A stretch of DNA of 64,000 nt from contig NZ_JAGUCN010000005.1 in NCBI RefSeq assembly GCF_018271975.1, positions 1 to 64,000 of the forward strand. The letters run 5' to 3'. The notes under the pieces are model-generated. The model had not been told where the DNA came from. It did no database searches and saw only the letters and a program-made list of their open reading frames with translations. Below are positions 6,890 through 16,167 of the stretch, in pieces. This DNA comes from Carboxylicivirga mesophila. Its GTDB lineage: Bacteria > Bacteroidota > Bacteroidia > Bacteroidales > Marinilabiliaceae. Position numbers and translations under genes: made by a program. Position 1 is the stretch's first letter, and each line of letters starts with the position of its first letter.

Positions 6890-9107
6890 ATTGATCAGTT
6901 AATGGCAGGTAGACTTTTATTTCGGTGCCTACGCCCACTTCACTTTCCACCTCTATTCGCCCATCATTTTTTTCTACCATATCCAGCGACAGGTGCAATC
7001 CCAAACCTGTTCCTTTTTCCTCTGACGTGCCGGAGGTAGTCATGTAACTACTGATGTTAAACAATGTTTTTACTTTCTCAGGACGAATGCCAATACCGGT
7101 ATCTTTAACCGACAATATTACAAACTCACCGTCGATAGCTGCCCGGCATCTCACCACTCCATTGGAATTGGTAAACTTAATGGCGTTATGAATCAGGTTA
7201 CGCACCACAAACTTCATCATATCCAGGTCGGCATACGCCACTTCCTGCTGCCGTATATCGTTGATGAGTGCAATCTGCTTGTTTTCGGCCTGTAAAGTGT
7301 AATGTTCGAACGCCATATCAACCAGATTTCTTAAGCGAAAAAACTGGGGATTAACCGTCATTTGGCCCAATTGACTTTTGGCCCATATCAACAAATCATC
7401 TAATAGCTTATAGACATTTTCGCTACTCAAGGCTATCTGCTCGATATAGGACTTAATCTCTTCCCTGCTGTAATGATCCAGGTTGTTTTTAAGAAGCCCA
7501 GAAAAGCCAAGTATACTGTTAAAAGGATTCTTGATATCATGAGCAATGATGGAAAACAGTTTGTCTTTGGTAGCATTCAGCTCCTTCAGCTTCTCTTCGC
7601 GCTCCTTCAGTTGCAGCTCGGTCTCTTTCTTCTTGGTACTATCAGTAATAATACCAATAATCTCCACTATCTCACCGTTTACATCTTTTATAGGCGATAC
7701 ATGCAGGTCGCCCCAAAACGTTGTTTTATCACGCCTTATAATCTCCAGCTCAAGGTTATAATCGTTAACTTCACCTGACAACAGGCGCTGAAAGTTTTGC
7801 TCAGCTATAGCCGCCCATCGTGGATGAGCAAACTCCAGATGTTCACATGCGTAAATTTCCTCTTTACTATCGTATCCCATCATCTTCTGAAAGCGCTCGT
7901 TGACCAGTACAAAGCGTCCATCAGGTGACACCACACCTATGCCTGCCACTGTGCTGTTTACCACCGCATCCAGCTTATTTCGATGCTGAATCAGCTCCAG
8001 TTCTGTTTTCTTCAACGGGGTTAAATCCATGCCCACCGATTGGTATTCAAATATTTTACCATTCGAATCAACCAGGGCCCGGTCAAGCCAGCGCATCCAT
8101 TTGGTTTTACCACCTTCCAGCACCAGCTGATGTTCAACAACGCTTATGGGATTTTCTGCTGTTAATGATTTAATCGTACGCTTAGCACGACTTTTCTCTT
8201 CGTCCGGATACCAGTCATAAATATTACGCCCAATCAAATCTTCGCGCTGCACCTCAAAGGTTTTACAATATTCTTCATTGGCATAGATGAGTACGCCGTC
8301 TTTATCAAAACGACTGATAAGGGCCGGTGCATCTTCCACCAATGAAAAGTAACGCTCTTCACTTGCCTCCAATGCCTGTATAGTTTGTCTGTAGGGCGAT
8401 ACATCATAAAAGAACAAACACACGTTATCCTTTCCAAAAGGAAAGCTCCGATAGCGGACATGCTTCCCAATATCCTGAAGGTGCGATTCAAAAGATGACT
8501 TGCGGGATAATACCTGTGCCAGTCGCTCCTGATCCATCTGGTAATCGGGTAAAATATCGCTCACTTTCAGCCCTACCAAACCAAGTCTGCCCACAACAAT
8601 GCCGGCTGACGGATTAGCTCTTGTAACTCTGAAGTCAACAACCTTGTCGTGCTCGTAAATTGGCTGAAGAATAGCTATGCCTACAGGTGAATTATCAAAT
8701 AATTCATCCAGAAAACTGTTATCACGGTCGAGCTGTAGCTGCAGCTCACGTTGGCGGGTTATATCCTCTTTGACAGCAATAAAACCACTTAAACGGCCGT
8801 TATCAGCTTTCACCGGACTTATAACAGCTTTCTCCCATATAAAATCACCACCCTTGGTAATATTCTTGAAGAGCCCACGCCAGGTTTCACCATTTTTTAT
8901 GGTAGCCCAAAGGTTATGATAGTATAAGGCATCGTGATAATCACTTTTAAAAAGGCGCGGAGTTTTCCCAATCACTTCCTCTCTCGAGTAGCCGTACTTT
9001 TCTACGAAACTATTGTTCACATATCGGATCATCCCTCGATTATCCGTTAACACAACAATACTTTCCGAATAGTCTAATGCCGTAATGAGTTCATCCCTTA
9101 TTTGCAT
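6888..9107 (-). CDS. Multi-PAS sensor histidine kinase
   Basis: A 739-residue cytoplasmic hybrid of four PAS/PAC units and a histidine kinase core. PAS units lie at about residues 10-120, 133-245, 250-368 and 376-495. A short coiled coil (about 495-515) leads to the HisKA domain with phospho-accepting H523 in 'HDIKNP'. The ATPase domain has the N box ('NLIHNAIKFTN', N641), G1 'DTGIGI' (669-674) and G2 'GTGLGL' (699-704). There are no membrane segments, so it should sense an internal signal such as redox or a small ligand. No response regulator is adjacent, making it an orphan kinase. Confidence 0.9.
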   Translation of the reverse strand: MQIRDELITALDYSESIVVLTDNRGMIRYVNNSFVEKYGYSREEVIGKTPRLFKSDYHDALYYHNLWATIKNGETWRGLFKNITKGGDFIWEKAVISPVKADNGRLSGFIAVKEDITRQRELQLQLDRDNSFLDELFDNSPVGIAILQPIYEHDKVVDFRVTRANPSAGIVVGRLGLVGLKVSDILPDYQMDQERLAQVLSRKSSFESHLQDIGKHVRYRSFPFGKDNVCLFFYDVSPYRQTIQALEASEERYFSLVEDAPALISRFDKDGVLIYANEEYCKTFEVQREDLIGRNIYDWYPDEEKSRAKRTIKSLTAENPISVVEHQLVLEGGKTKWMRWLDRALVDSNGKIFEYQSVGMDLTPLKKTELELIQHRNKLDAVVNSTVAGIGVVSPDGRFVLVNERFQKMMGYDSKEEIYACEHLEFAHPRWAAIAEQNFQRLLSGEVNDYNLELEIIRRDKTTFWGDLHVSPIKDVNGEIVEIIGIITDSTKKKETELQLKEREEKLKELNATKDKLFSIIAHDIKNPFNSILGFSGLLKNNLDHYSREEIKSYIEQIALSSENVYKLLDDLLIWAKSQLGQMTVNPQFFRLRNLVDMAFEHYTLQAENKQIALINDIRQQEVAYADLDMMKFVVRNLIHNAIKFTNSNGVVRCRAAIDGEFVILSVKDTGIGIRPEKVKTLFNISSYMTTSGTSEEKGTGLGLHLSLDMVEKNDGRIEVESEVGVGTEIKVYLPLTDQ

Positions 9108-9259
9108 TTTCCCCAGATCTCACCCATGCAAATAAGTAAAAATGATAGTAAAACGCAAACTATTAAGGCAATATGTTAATAATTGGTCTGTGTGCCAAAC
9201 AGTATTTAAGCTGTGTTTTTAAACCTGTCAAATCTCACATTCTAATATCCGGGATTTTA

Positions 9260-9267
9260 TATATTTG
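9260..9267 (+). promoter_or_regulatory. Probable -7 box for the C69 dipeptidase
   Basis: TATATTTG matches TAnnTTTG exactly and lies 37 bp before the start at 9305. Confidence 0.5.
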
Positions 9268-9304
9268 TGTCAGAACAAACATTTTCACTTAATATTTTAT
9301 TGAT

Positions 9305-10966
9305 ATGATGAAAAGATTTATTGCATTAGTGGGTGTTGCAGCCATGCTGTTTCATATAACACCTGCGAATGCCTGTACCAATGTATTGGTGACCAAAAAT
9401 GCGTCGGTGGACGGTTCCACTATGATTTCTTACGCAGCCGACTCTCATGATCTATATGGTGAGTTGTATTTTTGGCCGGCTGCCACCTACGAACCTGGCA
9501 CTATGCTTAAGGTTTATGAATGGGATACCGGTAAATACCTTGGTGAAATTCCTCAGGCCAGTCAAACATACACAGTGATTGGTAACATGAATGAGCACCA
9601 GCTTACCATTGCCGAAACAACCTTTGGTGGTCGCTCAGAATTACGTGACAACAATGGTTTGATAGACTACGGCAGCCTTATTTATATCACACTTCAACGT
9701 GCCAAAACAGCGCGTGAAGCCATCCAGGTGATGACTGAACTGGTAGCCGAGCATGGCTATTACAGCTCAGGCGAATCATTTTCTATTGCTGATAAAGATG
9801 AAGTATGGGTAATGGAAATGATTGGTAAAGGTGAAAACAACAAGGGTGCTGTTTGGGTAGCTGTGCGCATCCCTGATGGTTATGTATCGGCCCACGCCAA
9901 CCAGGCACGTATCACTACTTTCCCATTGAAAGACAAAGAGAACTGCCTGTATTCAGAAGATGTTATCTCATTCGCCCGTGAAAAAGGCTATTTTGATGGT
10001 AAAAACAAAGACTTCAGCTTTGCTGATGCCTATGCGCCACTTGACTTTGGTGCAGTTCGCTTCTGCGACGCCCGTGTTTGGAGTGCCTTCAACATTATGA
10101 ACCCTGCTGATATGGGTAAATATGAGGAATATGCCTTAGGTAACTCAACTGAAAGAATGCCATTATACATTAAGCCTGATCGTAAGATTTCACACCGCGA
10201 TGTAATGAACATTATGCGCGACCATTACGAAGGAACAGCTCTTGACATGACTAAAGATGCCGGTGCGGGCCCTTATGCGAAGCCATACCGCTTCCGTCCG
10301 TTAACATGGGAAGTTGAGGGTGAAAAGTATTTCAATGAGCGCGCCATTGCCACTCAACAGACAGGTTTCTCTTTTGTAGCACAAATGCGTAACTGGTTAC
10401 CAGATCATATTGGCGGTATCCTTTGGTTTGGTGTGGATGATGCTGCATCAACTGTTTACATGCCTATGTATGCCGGTATGACAGCCGTGCCTAACTGTCT
10501 GGCAAAAGGTACCGGTGACCTGCTAAACTTCACTTGGGATGCTTCTTTCTGGGTGTTTACATTTGTGAGCAACCAGGCCTATGGCCGATACAGCCACATG
10601 ATTGAGGACATCAAAAAGGTACAAACGGAGCTGGAAGATAACCTTACGTCTTTCACAGCTGCTATAGACCAGTCGGCTAAAGCCTTGTATGATCAGAATC
10701 CTGAACTGGCTCGTCAGTTCTTGACTGATTTCTCCATCAACCAAGCTGAATTGGTAACCGAAAGATGGCGCAAACTGGGTGAATTCCTGTTAGTGAAATA
10801 CAATGATGGCAACCTGCACGAAGAAGAAAACGGCGTTTTTAAGCGCAATGAGCACGGTAACCCAGCTCACGCTAAATTCCCTGGCTACTCGCAAGACTAT
10901 TACAAAACAATAGTTAAAGATGCCGGCGACCACCTGAAGCTGCGTGAACTGCCTGCTGAGAATTAA
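9305..10966 (+). CDS. C69 family dipeptidase (secreted)
   Basis: A 553-residue peptidase of family C69/U34, an N-terminal nucleophile hydrolase that cleaves dipeptides. A signal peptide (about residues 1-23, ending 'PANA') is followed immediately by C24. Signal cleavage would thus expose the catalytic cysteine as the new N-terminus without further processing. The 'CTNVLVTKNASVDGSTM' start block is typical. A paralogue at 28445-30025 shares the fold, including 'NEHQLTIAETTFGGR'/'NTKQLAIGESTFGGR'-type and 'RDWLPD'-type blocks. It stands alone, with its own promoter and a strong terminator, and probably feeds amino acids from periplasmic peptides. Confidence 0.9.
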   Translation: MMKRFIALVGVAAMLFHITPANACTNVLVTKNASVDGSTMISYAADSHDLYGELYFWPAATYEPGTMLKVYEWDTGKYLGEIPQASQTYTVIGNMNEHQLTIAETTFGGRSELRDNNGLIDYGSLIYITLQRAKTAREAIQVMTELVAEHGYYSSGESFSIADKDEVWVMEMIGKGENNKGAVWVAVRIPDGYVSAHANQARITTFPLKDKENCLYSEDVISFAREKGYFDGKNKDFSFADAYAPLDFGAVRFCDARVWSAFNIMNPADMGKYEEYALGNSTERMPLYIKPDRKISHRDVMNIMRDHYEGTALDMTKDAGAGPYAKPYRFRPLTWEVEGEKYFNERAIATQQTGFSFVAQMRNWLPDHIGGILWFGVDDAASTVYMPMYAGMTAVPNCLAKGTGDLLNFTWDASFWVFTFVSNQAYGRYSHMIEDIKKVQTELEDNLTSFTAAIDQSAKALYDQNPELARQFLTDFSINQAELVTERWRKLGEFLLVKYNDGNLHEEENGVFKRNEHGNPAHAKFPGYSQDYYKTIVKDAGDHLKLRELPAEN

Positions 10967-10989
10967 TCCAACAATTACGGATATACAAA

Positions 10990-11017
10990 AAAACCTCGCT
11001 GATAGCGAGGTTTTTTT
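10990..11017. terminator. Terminator between C69 dipeptidase and fhs
   Basis: CCTCGCT pairs with AGCGAGG, loop GAT, with an A-run to the left and a T-run to the right. It lies between convergent genes and can stop both. Confidence 0.9.
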
Positions 11018-11038
11018 ATTGGTGTAAATTGATTGCAT

Positions 11039-12739
11039 TTATGATAATCCGGTAATCACACCGTTCTCATCAATATCCATGCCCTCTGAGGCCGGCACGG
11101 CTGGCAAGCCTGGCATACGCATCATCTTACCAAGGATTGGAATAATGAAACCGGCTCCGGCTGCTATCTCAAACTCACGAACTGTCACGGTAAATCCCTT
11201 AGGACGTCCAATCAGTTTCTCATTATCTGAAAACGACTTTTGTGTCTTTGCCATACAAATTGGTAGCTTGTCCAGTTCAAGACTCTCAATCTTTTTAATG
11301 TCTGCCAACGCCTGTTTAGAGAAGTCTACCCCATCTGCCCCGTATATTTCGCGCGCAATGGTCTCTATCTTTTCTTTAACTCCCTGGTTGTGATCATACA
11401 GCTGCTTAAAGTTGTTGTTATTACTTTCAACTTCCTCAACAACAGCCTGTGCCAAAGACATAGCACCATCACCTCCCATTGCCCAGGCTTTGGTTGGCAC
11501 TGCCTTAACGCCTAATTCAGCACATAGAGACTGAAGCAACACCACTTCTTCCTCTGTATCCGAAATGAAATTGTTAATCGAAACTACCGGATTAAGGCCA
11601 AACTTCTGCGCATTTTCGATGTGCTTGGCCAAATTCTCAAATCCTTTTCTTAAGCGATCACAGCTAGGCGTGTTCAATTCATTGGCAGGGGCACCACCAT
11701 GGTGACGTAGAGCACGGATAGTAGCGACAATAACCATCGCCTTCGGCTTCAAGCCACCAGCAACACATTTTATATTCAGGAATTTTTCGGCTCCTAAATC
11801 AGCACCAAATCCGGCTTCTGTAACCACATAGTCCGACAACGACAATCCCATTTTAGTGGCAATAATCGTATTAGTTCCTTGAGCAATGTTAGCAAAAGGT
11901 CCACCATGAATAATAGCAGGATTACCTTCCAATGTCTGCACCAGGTTAGGCTTAATGGCATCTTTTAACAGCAATGCCATGGCTCCCTCCGCATTTAGTT
12001 CACGCGCATAAACCGGCTTTTTATCAAAGGTGAAACCGATGAAAATATTACCCAGACGGCGCTTCAAATCAGCGATATCATTAGACATACAAAGGATGGC
12101 CATAATTTCGGAGGCTGCTGTAATATTAAAACCATCCTGACGTGGTATACCATTAGGCGTCCCCCCCAAACCAATGACAATATCTCGTAAGGTCCTGTCA
12201 TTCATATCAATGACTCGCTTCCAGATAACGGTACGCGGATCAATATTCAAACTTCGTGTTTTGCTTTGGATGTTATTATCAATGAGGGCTGCCAATAGGT
12301 TGTTAGCCTTCTCAATGGCACTGAAATCGCCTGTAAAATGCAGGTTGATATCCTCCATAGGTACTACCTGTGCATGACCGCCACCAGCTGCTCCACCTTT
12401 AATGCCAAATACAGGACCTAGAGAAGGCTCGCGCAATACAGCTGTTGCCTGCTTCCCAATTTTGTTCAAACCTTCAGTCAAACCAATAGAAATGGTGGTT
12501 TTACCTTCGCCCGCCAGTGTAGGTGTTAATGCTGTTACCAATACCAGGTTGTTGGCGTTTACTTTGCTGTCATCAATCAGATGCAGTGGCAGTTTAGCCT
12601 TATATTTTCCATAAAGCTCCAATTCATCTTCTGAAATATTCAGCTTTGCCGCAATCTTTGATATGTGCTGCATTTGGGCAGCCTGTGCAATTTCTAAATC
12701 ACTTTTAACCTCACGGGTGTTGTTAATCGGGTTGCTCAT
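11039..12739 (-). CDS. fhs: Formate--tetrahydrofolate ligase
   Basis: A 566-residue formyltetrahydrofolate synthetase, making 10-formyl-THF from formate, ATP and THF in one-carbon metabolism. The nucleotide loop is 'TPTLAGEGKTTISIGL' and the downstream 'LREPSLGPVFGIKGGAAGGG' block is nearly invariant in the family. Length is normal. It stands alone with a good -7 box upstream. Presence of Fhs is common in anaerobic Bacteroidota and does not by itself mean acetogenesis. Confidence 0.97.
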   Translation of the reverse strand: MSNPINNTREVKSDLEIAQAAQMQHISKIAAKLNISEDELELYGKYKAKLPLHLIDDSKVNANNLVLVTALTPTLAGEGKTTISIGLTEGLNKIGKQATAVLREPSLGPVFGIKGGAAGGGHAQVVPMEDINLHFTGDFSAIEKANNLLAALIDNNIQSKTRSLNIDPRTVIWKRVIDMNDRTLRDIVIGLGGTPNGIPRQDGFNITAASEIMAILCMSNDIADLKRRLGNIFIGFTFDKKPVYARELNAEGAMALLLKDAIKPNLVQTLEGNPAIIHGGPFANIAQGTNTIIATKMGLSLSDYVVTEAGFGADLGAEKFLNIKCVAGGLKPKAMVIVATIRALRHHGGAPANELNTPSCDRLRKGFENLAKHIENAQKFGLNPVVSINNFISDTEEEVVLLQSLCAELGVKAVPTKAWAMGGDGAMSLAQAVVEEVESNNNNFKQLYDHNQGVKEKIETIAREIYGADGVDFSKQALADIKKIESLELDKLPICMAKTQKSFSDNEKLIGRPKGFTVTVREFEIAAGAGFIIPILGKMMRMPGLPAVPASEGMDIDENGVITGLS

Positions 12740-12808
12740 TTATTCTGTTGTTTTTATCTGTAATTGCTGAACCGGCAACATCATGCTGGTCATTAAAAAA
12801 TGAAGTCG

Positions 12809-12816
12809 CAAAAATA
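12809..12816 (-). promoter_or_regulatory. Probable -7 box for fhs
   Basis: TATTTTTG on the minus strand, 69 bp upstream of the fhs start. Confidence 0.45.
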
Positions 12817-12875
12817 GAAAAATTGTGAAATAAATAAGCCTTAAAAAGTCAATGCTTAATACTGATTTTATTCAC

Positions 12876-13601
12876 TCAACTATTGACTAATCGCTTGTTG
12901 ACTACTTCTTTAAATGATTTACCAATAGGAATGTATTTTTGCACATTATCCAGCTTTAACTGATTTCCATAAAAAGCCACAATGCGCTCAATATTGACAA
13001 TGTATGACTTGTGAACACGCATAAACCCATGCTTCTCCAGTTGTTGCTCAAGGTTACGCAACGACTCAAGGGACACAATCTTTTCGTTAGTGCAGAAAAA
13101 TGTCACATACTCTCTCAGGCCTTCGATGTATAGAATATCCTTGAATTTGACCCGATAAATCTTGTGATCGGCCTTAACCATCATAAAGTTCTTTGTTTCC
13201 TCCTTAGGCGACAGAGACTGAAAATCATTAACCACATGTTTATATGAGAGGCGATCGCCCACCTTATTAATGGTATGCATAAAACGCTCGAAAGAGAAAG
13301 GTTTCACAAGGTAGTCCAGCACATCCAGCTTATAGCCTTCCACGGCATATTCCTCATAGGCCGTAGTAAATACCACCAGTGGTTTTTTAGTGAGTGTCTT
13401 CAGAAAATCAATCCCCGTTATATCAGGCATCTGTATATCCAGAAACATCAGGTCGATATCATCGTTTTGCAGAACACCCATAGCTTCCAAAGGTGATTTA
13501 AAGCTACCTGCCAACTCCAGATGGGCAAATTTTGCAATAAAGCTTTGCAGTAGTTCACGTGCCGGAAACTCATCGTCTATAATAATACATCTTACCTTCA
13601 T
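12876..13601 (-). CDS. LytTR-family response regulator
   Basis: A 241-residue two-domain regulator: an N-terminal receiver (about residues 1-120, phospho-accepting D55 in 'MFLDIQMPD') and a C-terminal LytTR DNA-binding domain (about 140-238). Its start overlaps the end of the kinase gene by 4 bp, so the two are translationally coupled and form one two-component system. LytTR regulators usually bind paired direct repeats upstream of membrane or envelope genes. No obvious target lies downstream. Confidence 0.93.
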   Translation of the reverse strand: MKVRCIIIDDEFPARELLQSFIAKFAHLELAGSFKSPLEAMGVLQNDDIDLMFLDIQMPDITGIDFLKTLTKKPLVVFTTAYEEYAVEGYKLDVLDYLVKPFSFERFMHTINKVGDRLSYKHVVNDFQSLSPKEETKNFMMVKADHKIYRVKFKDILYIEGLREYVTFFCTNEKIVSLESLRNLEQQLEKHGFMRVHKSYIVNIERIVAFYGNQLKLDNVQKYIPIGKSFKEVVNKRLVNS

Positions 13602-14719
13602 GTTGTTGTTATTTTGAGTTTAAGGTTATAGCGCTTTTCATCCACTTTTATCTCAACCAAATGCTTGTCAGGATACAAGTATTTGAGTCGACGCCTCACA
13701 TTTTCAACACCTATTCCACTGTTTTTATCGGCTGCAATCTTCTTTTTAGGAACACTATTAGACACTTCAAAACAAATGGTATCATCATCGGTTGTCAGCG
13801 TCATAGAGATCCAGCCATTAACTGTATCCTCAATTTTACTGTGCTTAAAACTATTCTCAACAAAAGGAATCAGCAACATCGGCTCTATCATCTTCATACG
13901 GTCGGCCCGGTCGATATCCACATGGATATTAGGCATCCCCTCAATTTTAACTCGCTGAAATTCGATGAAGTTTTTAATATAATCTACTTCTTTACCCAGC
14001 TTTACCTTTACATCTTCCGACTCGTATAAAACATACCGGAGCATGGCCGACAATTTCAGCACCAACTCAGGCGTTTTTACCGAATGTAGCATCGAGAGGC
14101 TATAAATATTGTTGAGTGCATTAAACAGAAAATGTGGATTCATTTGCGATTTCAGAAACTTCATTTCATTGACCAGGTTTTGGTTAATCAAACTCAGTTC
14201 ATGCTGTTTGCGCCTGCGTGTGTCGCTGTATATCCAAAAAAGTGTACTAATAAACAGAATAGCTATAAATGAAGGGACACCCATCATATTAAATCCAAAT
14301 AATCGCCTCTCTTTGAATCGAGGACGCTCTTTTTTTAGAATTAACTCTTTATTGGCACTTAAAAACCTGTCCTGATCGATTAATTGCTCCCATTGCTCAT
14401 CTTCACGCAGCTGCTGCATCGATTTGATTCCCATATGTGAACCGGTCAGGTGATATACCCCTGCAGTCACAAACAAGGTTAAACCAATACCAGCCAGGTA
14501 CTTTATATAGGCCCCCTTTGCTATGTAGCGCGGCAATAGCCAATATGCATTGACGTAGAAAATTACAATGCTGACAACCAGCGTGCGAAAAACAAAGATT
14601 ATGGCCGTATAGGTATCCATAATGATAAGTGGCAGGTATGAAAGCAGCAAGCCATAGCCCAACCACCATCCAACATGCACCAATACATCTTTCCGCTTGA
14701 AGTTGCCCCATTTTATCAT
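13598..14719 (-). CDS. LytS/YpdA-type sensor histidine kinase
   Basis: A 373-residue membrane kinase of the His_kinase (PF06580) class. Four hydrophobic segments lie at about residues 11-34, 38-60, 72-90 and 148-166, with an extracytoplasmic loop between the third and fourth. The phospho-acceptor H196 is in 'SQMNPHFLFN', and the ATPase end has 'GIGVENVRRRL'. It is co-transcribed with the LytTR regulator. The -7 box ends only 4 bp before the ATG, so the mRNA may be nearly leaderless. Confidence 0.92.
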   Translation of the reverse strand: MIKWGNFKRKDVLVHVGWWLGYGLLLSYLPLIIMDTYTAIIFVFRTLVVSIVIFYVNAYWLLPRYIAKGAYIKYLAGIGLTLFVTAGVYHLTGSHMGIKSMQQLREDEQWEQLIDQDRFLSANKELILKKERPRFKERRLFGFNMMGVPSFIAILFISTLFWIYSDTRRRKQHELSLINQNLVNEMKFLKSQMNPHFLFNALNNIYSLSMLHSVKTPELVLKLSAMLRYVLYESEDVKVKLGKEVDYIKNFIEFQRVKIEGMPNIHVDIDRADRMKMIEPMLLIPFVENSFKHSKIEDTVNGWISMTLTTDDDTICFEVSNSVPKKKIAADKNSGIGVENVRRRLKYLYPDKHLVEIKVDEKRYNLKLKITTT

Positions 14720-14723
14720 AGTG

Positions 14724-14731
14724 CAAAAATA
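14724..14731 (-). promoter_or_regulatory. -7 box of the LytTR two-component operon, abutting the start codon
   Basis: TATTTTTG on the minus strand, with four bases between it and the ATG at 14719. Transcription starting the usual few bases downstream would begin at or next to the start codon. Confidence 0.5.
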
Positions 14732-14917
14732 CAGGTTTTACGTTTATCGAATCTTCTTTTCAATGAACAATCACTTTTTGTCAATCAACACACTCAATAC
14801 CCATTCTTAGGAAGTCTGCGATGTATGTTGATAAAGCCATAAGGAATATTGAATTGTTTTCGAAACCAGAAACGAATCATTCATCTTTGTTTCAATCAAA
14901 TTTTAAAACTATAAAAT

Positions 14918-15037
14918 ATGGAAACCAATCGTCCTCCGCCTGCCGTTAATCATCTCTCCAAATTCCATTTAAAGGATAACTGGCTTTCTCTATGTAAACT
15001 GGCCCACTCGGTGTTAGTTTGCTTTCAATCAGCATAA
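14918..15037 (+). pseudogene. Possible 5' fragment of a truncated gene
   Basis: An ATG at 14918 starts METNRPPPAVNH, a proline-rich opening like that of small CD225/DUF4870-type membrane proteins, which often sit beside LytTR systems. After about 13 codons the frame runs into the antisense of thpR and stops at codon 40. It may be the promoter and first codons of a gene lost by deletion. This reading is tentative. Confidence 0.25.
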
Positions 15038-15497
15038 ACTTATCCACTTGCATCATCGCATTAACCGCCTCACGTGCCATCTCCCTTTGAATTAACTCTT
15101 TGGTTTTAGAAGACAGTTTATGTGGGTGTTTCAACCTTGCCAGGGTAATATGCGGATGAAAAGAGCTTGATGAGGGATGCCGCTGACCAAGCAACCTTTC
15201 CACCTCATGATGCAGTTGATTTAGTTCGTCCGATTCATTTACTCCACACCAAACCACTTGCTGGCTATAAGATTTAAAAGTTCCCAATTGATTCAATTGC
15301 AAATAAAAACTTTGGACCTTTACTCCTTTTAGTTGATTCTCAATCCAGATATAATCTGACTCACCTACCTCGCCAATAAATTTCAGGGTCAGATGAAAAT
15401 CCTTCACAAAGCGCGCTTTTACTTCATAAAATGGCTCTTGGAGAGTTTTCAAATCAGTCTGCAAACCATTACAGTCGATAGCGATAAATAGGCGCAT
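14946..15497 (-). CDS. thpR: RNA 2',3'-cyclic phosphodiesterase (2'-5' RNA ligase family)
   Basis: A 183-residue 2H phosphoesterase. The two catalytic H-x-T/S-x motifs are H35-L-T37 in 'FHLTLKF' and H116-I-T118 in 'HPHITLAR'. The enzyme hydrolyses 2',3'-cyclic phosphate RNA ends. It starts 8 bp after the rhomboid gene stop and is the last gene of a tight minus-strand run. Its length is usual for the family. Confidence 0.9.
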   Translation of the reverse strand: MRLFIAIDCNGLQTDLKTLQEPFYEVKARFVKDFHLTLKFIGEVGESDYIWIENQLKGVKVQSFYLQLNQLGTFKSYSQQVVWCGVNESDELNQLHHEVERLLGQRHPSSSSFHPHITLARLKHPHKLSSKTKELIQREMAREAVNAMMQVDKFMLIESKLTPSGPVYIEKASYPLNGIWRDD

Positions 15498-15505
15498 AGA
15501 TATGA

Positions 15506-16162
15506 TTAATTGACTTTATCATTATCTTCCACTTCCCAGAATGGATAATCATAATCTTCTTCTGGCCATTCCTTAACCGGTTTTTGCGGACCTTTTTTTC
15601 GATAGATGATGGCCAAAACAGCACCCGCAACCGTGCCCCATAAATGCGATTCCCACGAATAGGGAACGTCCCATTTCACCGGGAAAATTCCCCATATCAT
15701 TCCTCCGTATAAGAAAATAACCATCAGAGAAATAGCCATGAGAGGTATATAATTACGTATAAAACCGCCAACAATCAGGAAAGCGGCCAGGCCATATATA
15801 ACACCACTGGCGCCAATATGCCAGGCATCTCGCCCGCCAAGCCATACCCACAGGCCTGTAAGTAAATAGATTAATACAAATACCTTAATTGCTATACCCC
15901 TGTAGAAATAAAACAAAGCTGTCCCTAAAACAAACAAAGGCACAGCATTGGCAAAAAAATGATCCCAGTCAGAATGTACCACCGGAGCCAATATTATTCC
16001 GCTTAAACCAGCTATAGAGAGCGGTTTGATACCCCACTCCACAAAACTAAAACCTTCGAGGGCCTCAAGCAACTTTAATGAGAAGGTAATGATCAGGAAG
16101 AAAACTGGGATGATAATGGCCGTTTTGATTTTCTTCAGTTCTATGTCAGACAGTTTTGTCAC
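15506..16162 (-). CDS. Rhomboid-family intramembrane serine protease
   Basis: A 218-residue membrane protein with about six transmembrane segments. The catalytic serine is S119 in 'HIGASGVIYG' and the partner histidine is H173 in 'SHLWGTVAG', as in rhomboid proteases. A conserved 'HSDWDHFFANAVPL' loop lies near residues 63-76. It starts 5 bp after threonine aldolase ends, so it belongs to that operon. The substrate is unknown. Both catalytic residues are present, so it is probably active. Confidence 0.9.
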   Translation of the reverse strand: MTKLSDIELKKIKTAIIIPVFFLIITFSLKLLEALEGFSFVEWGIKPLSIAGLSGIILAPVVHSDWDHFFANAVPLFVLGTALFYFYRGIAIKVFVLIYLLTGLWVWLGGRDAWHIGASGVIYGLAAFLIVGGFIRNYIPLMAISLMVIFLYGGMIWGIFPVKWDVPYSWESHLWGTVAGAVLAIIYRKKGPQKPVKEWPEEDYDYPFWEVEDNDKVN

Positions 16163-16167
16163 AATAG

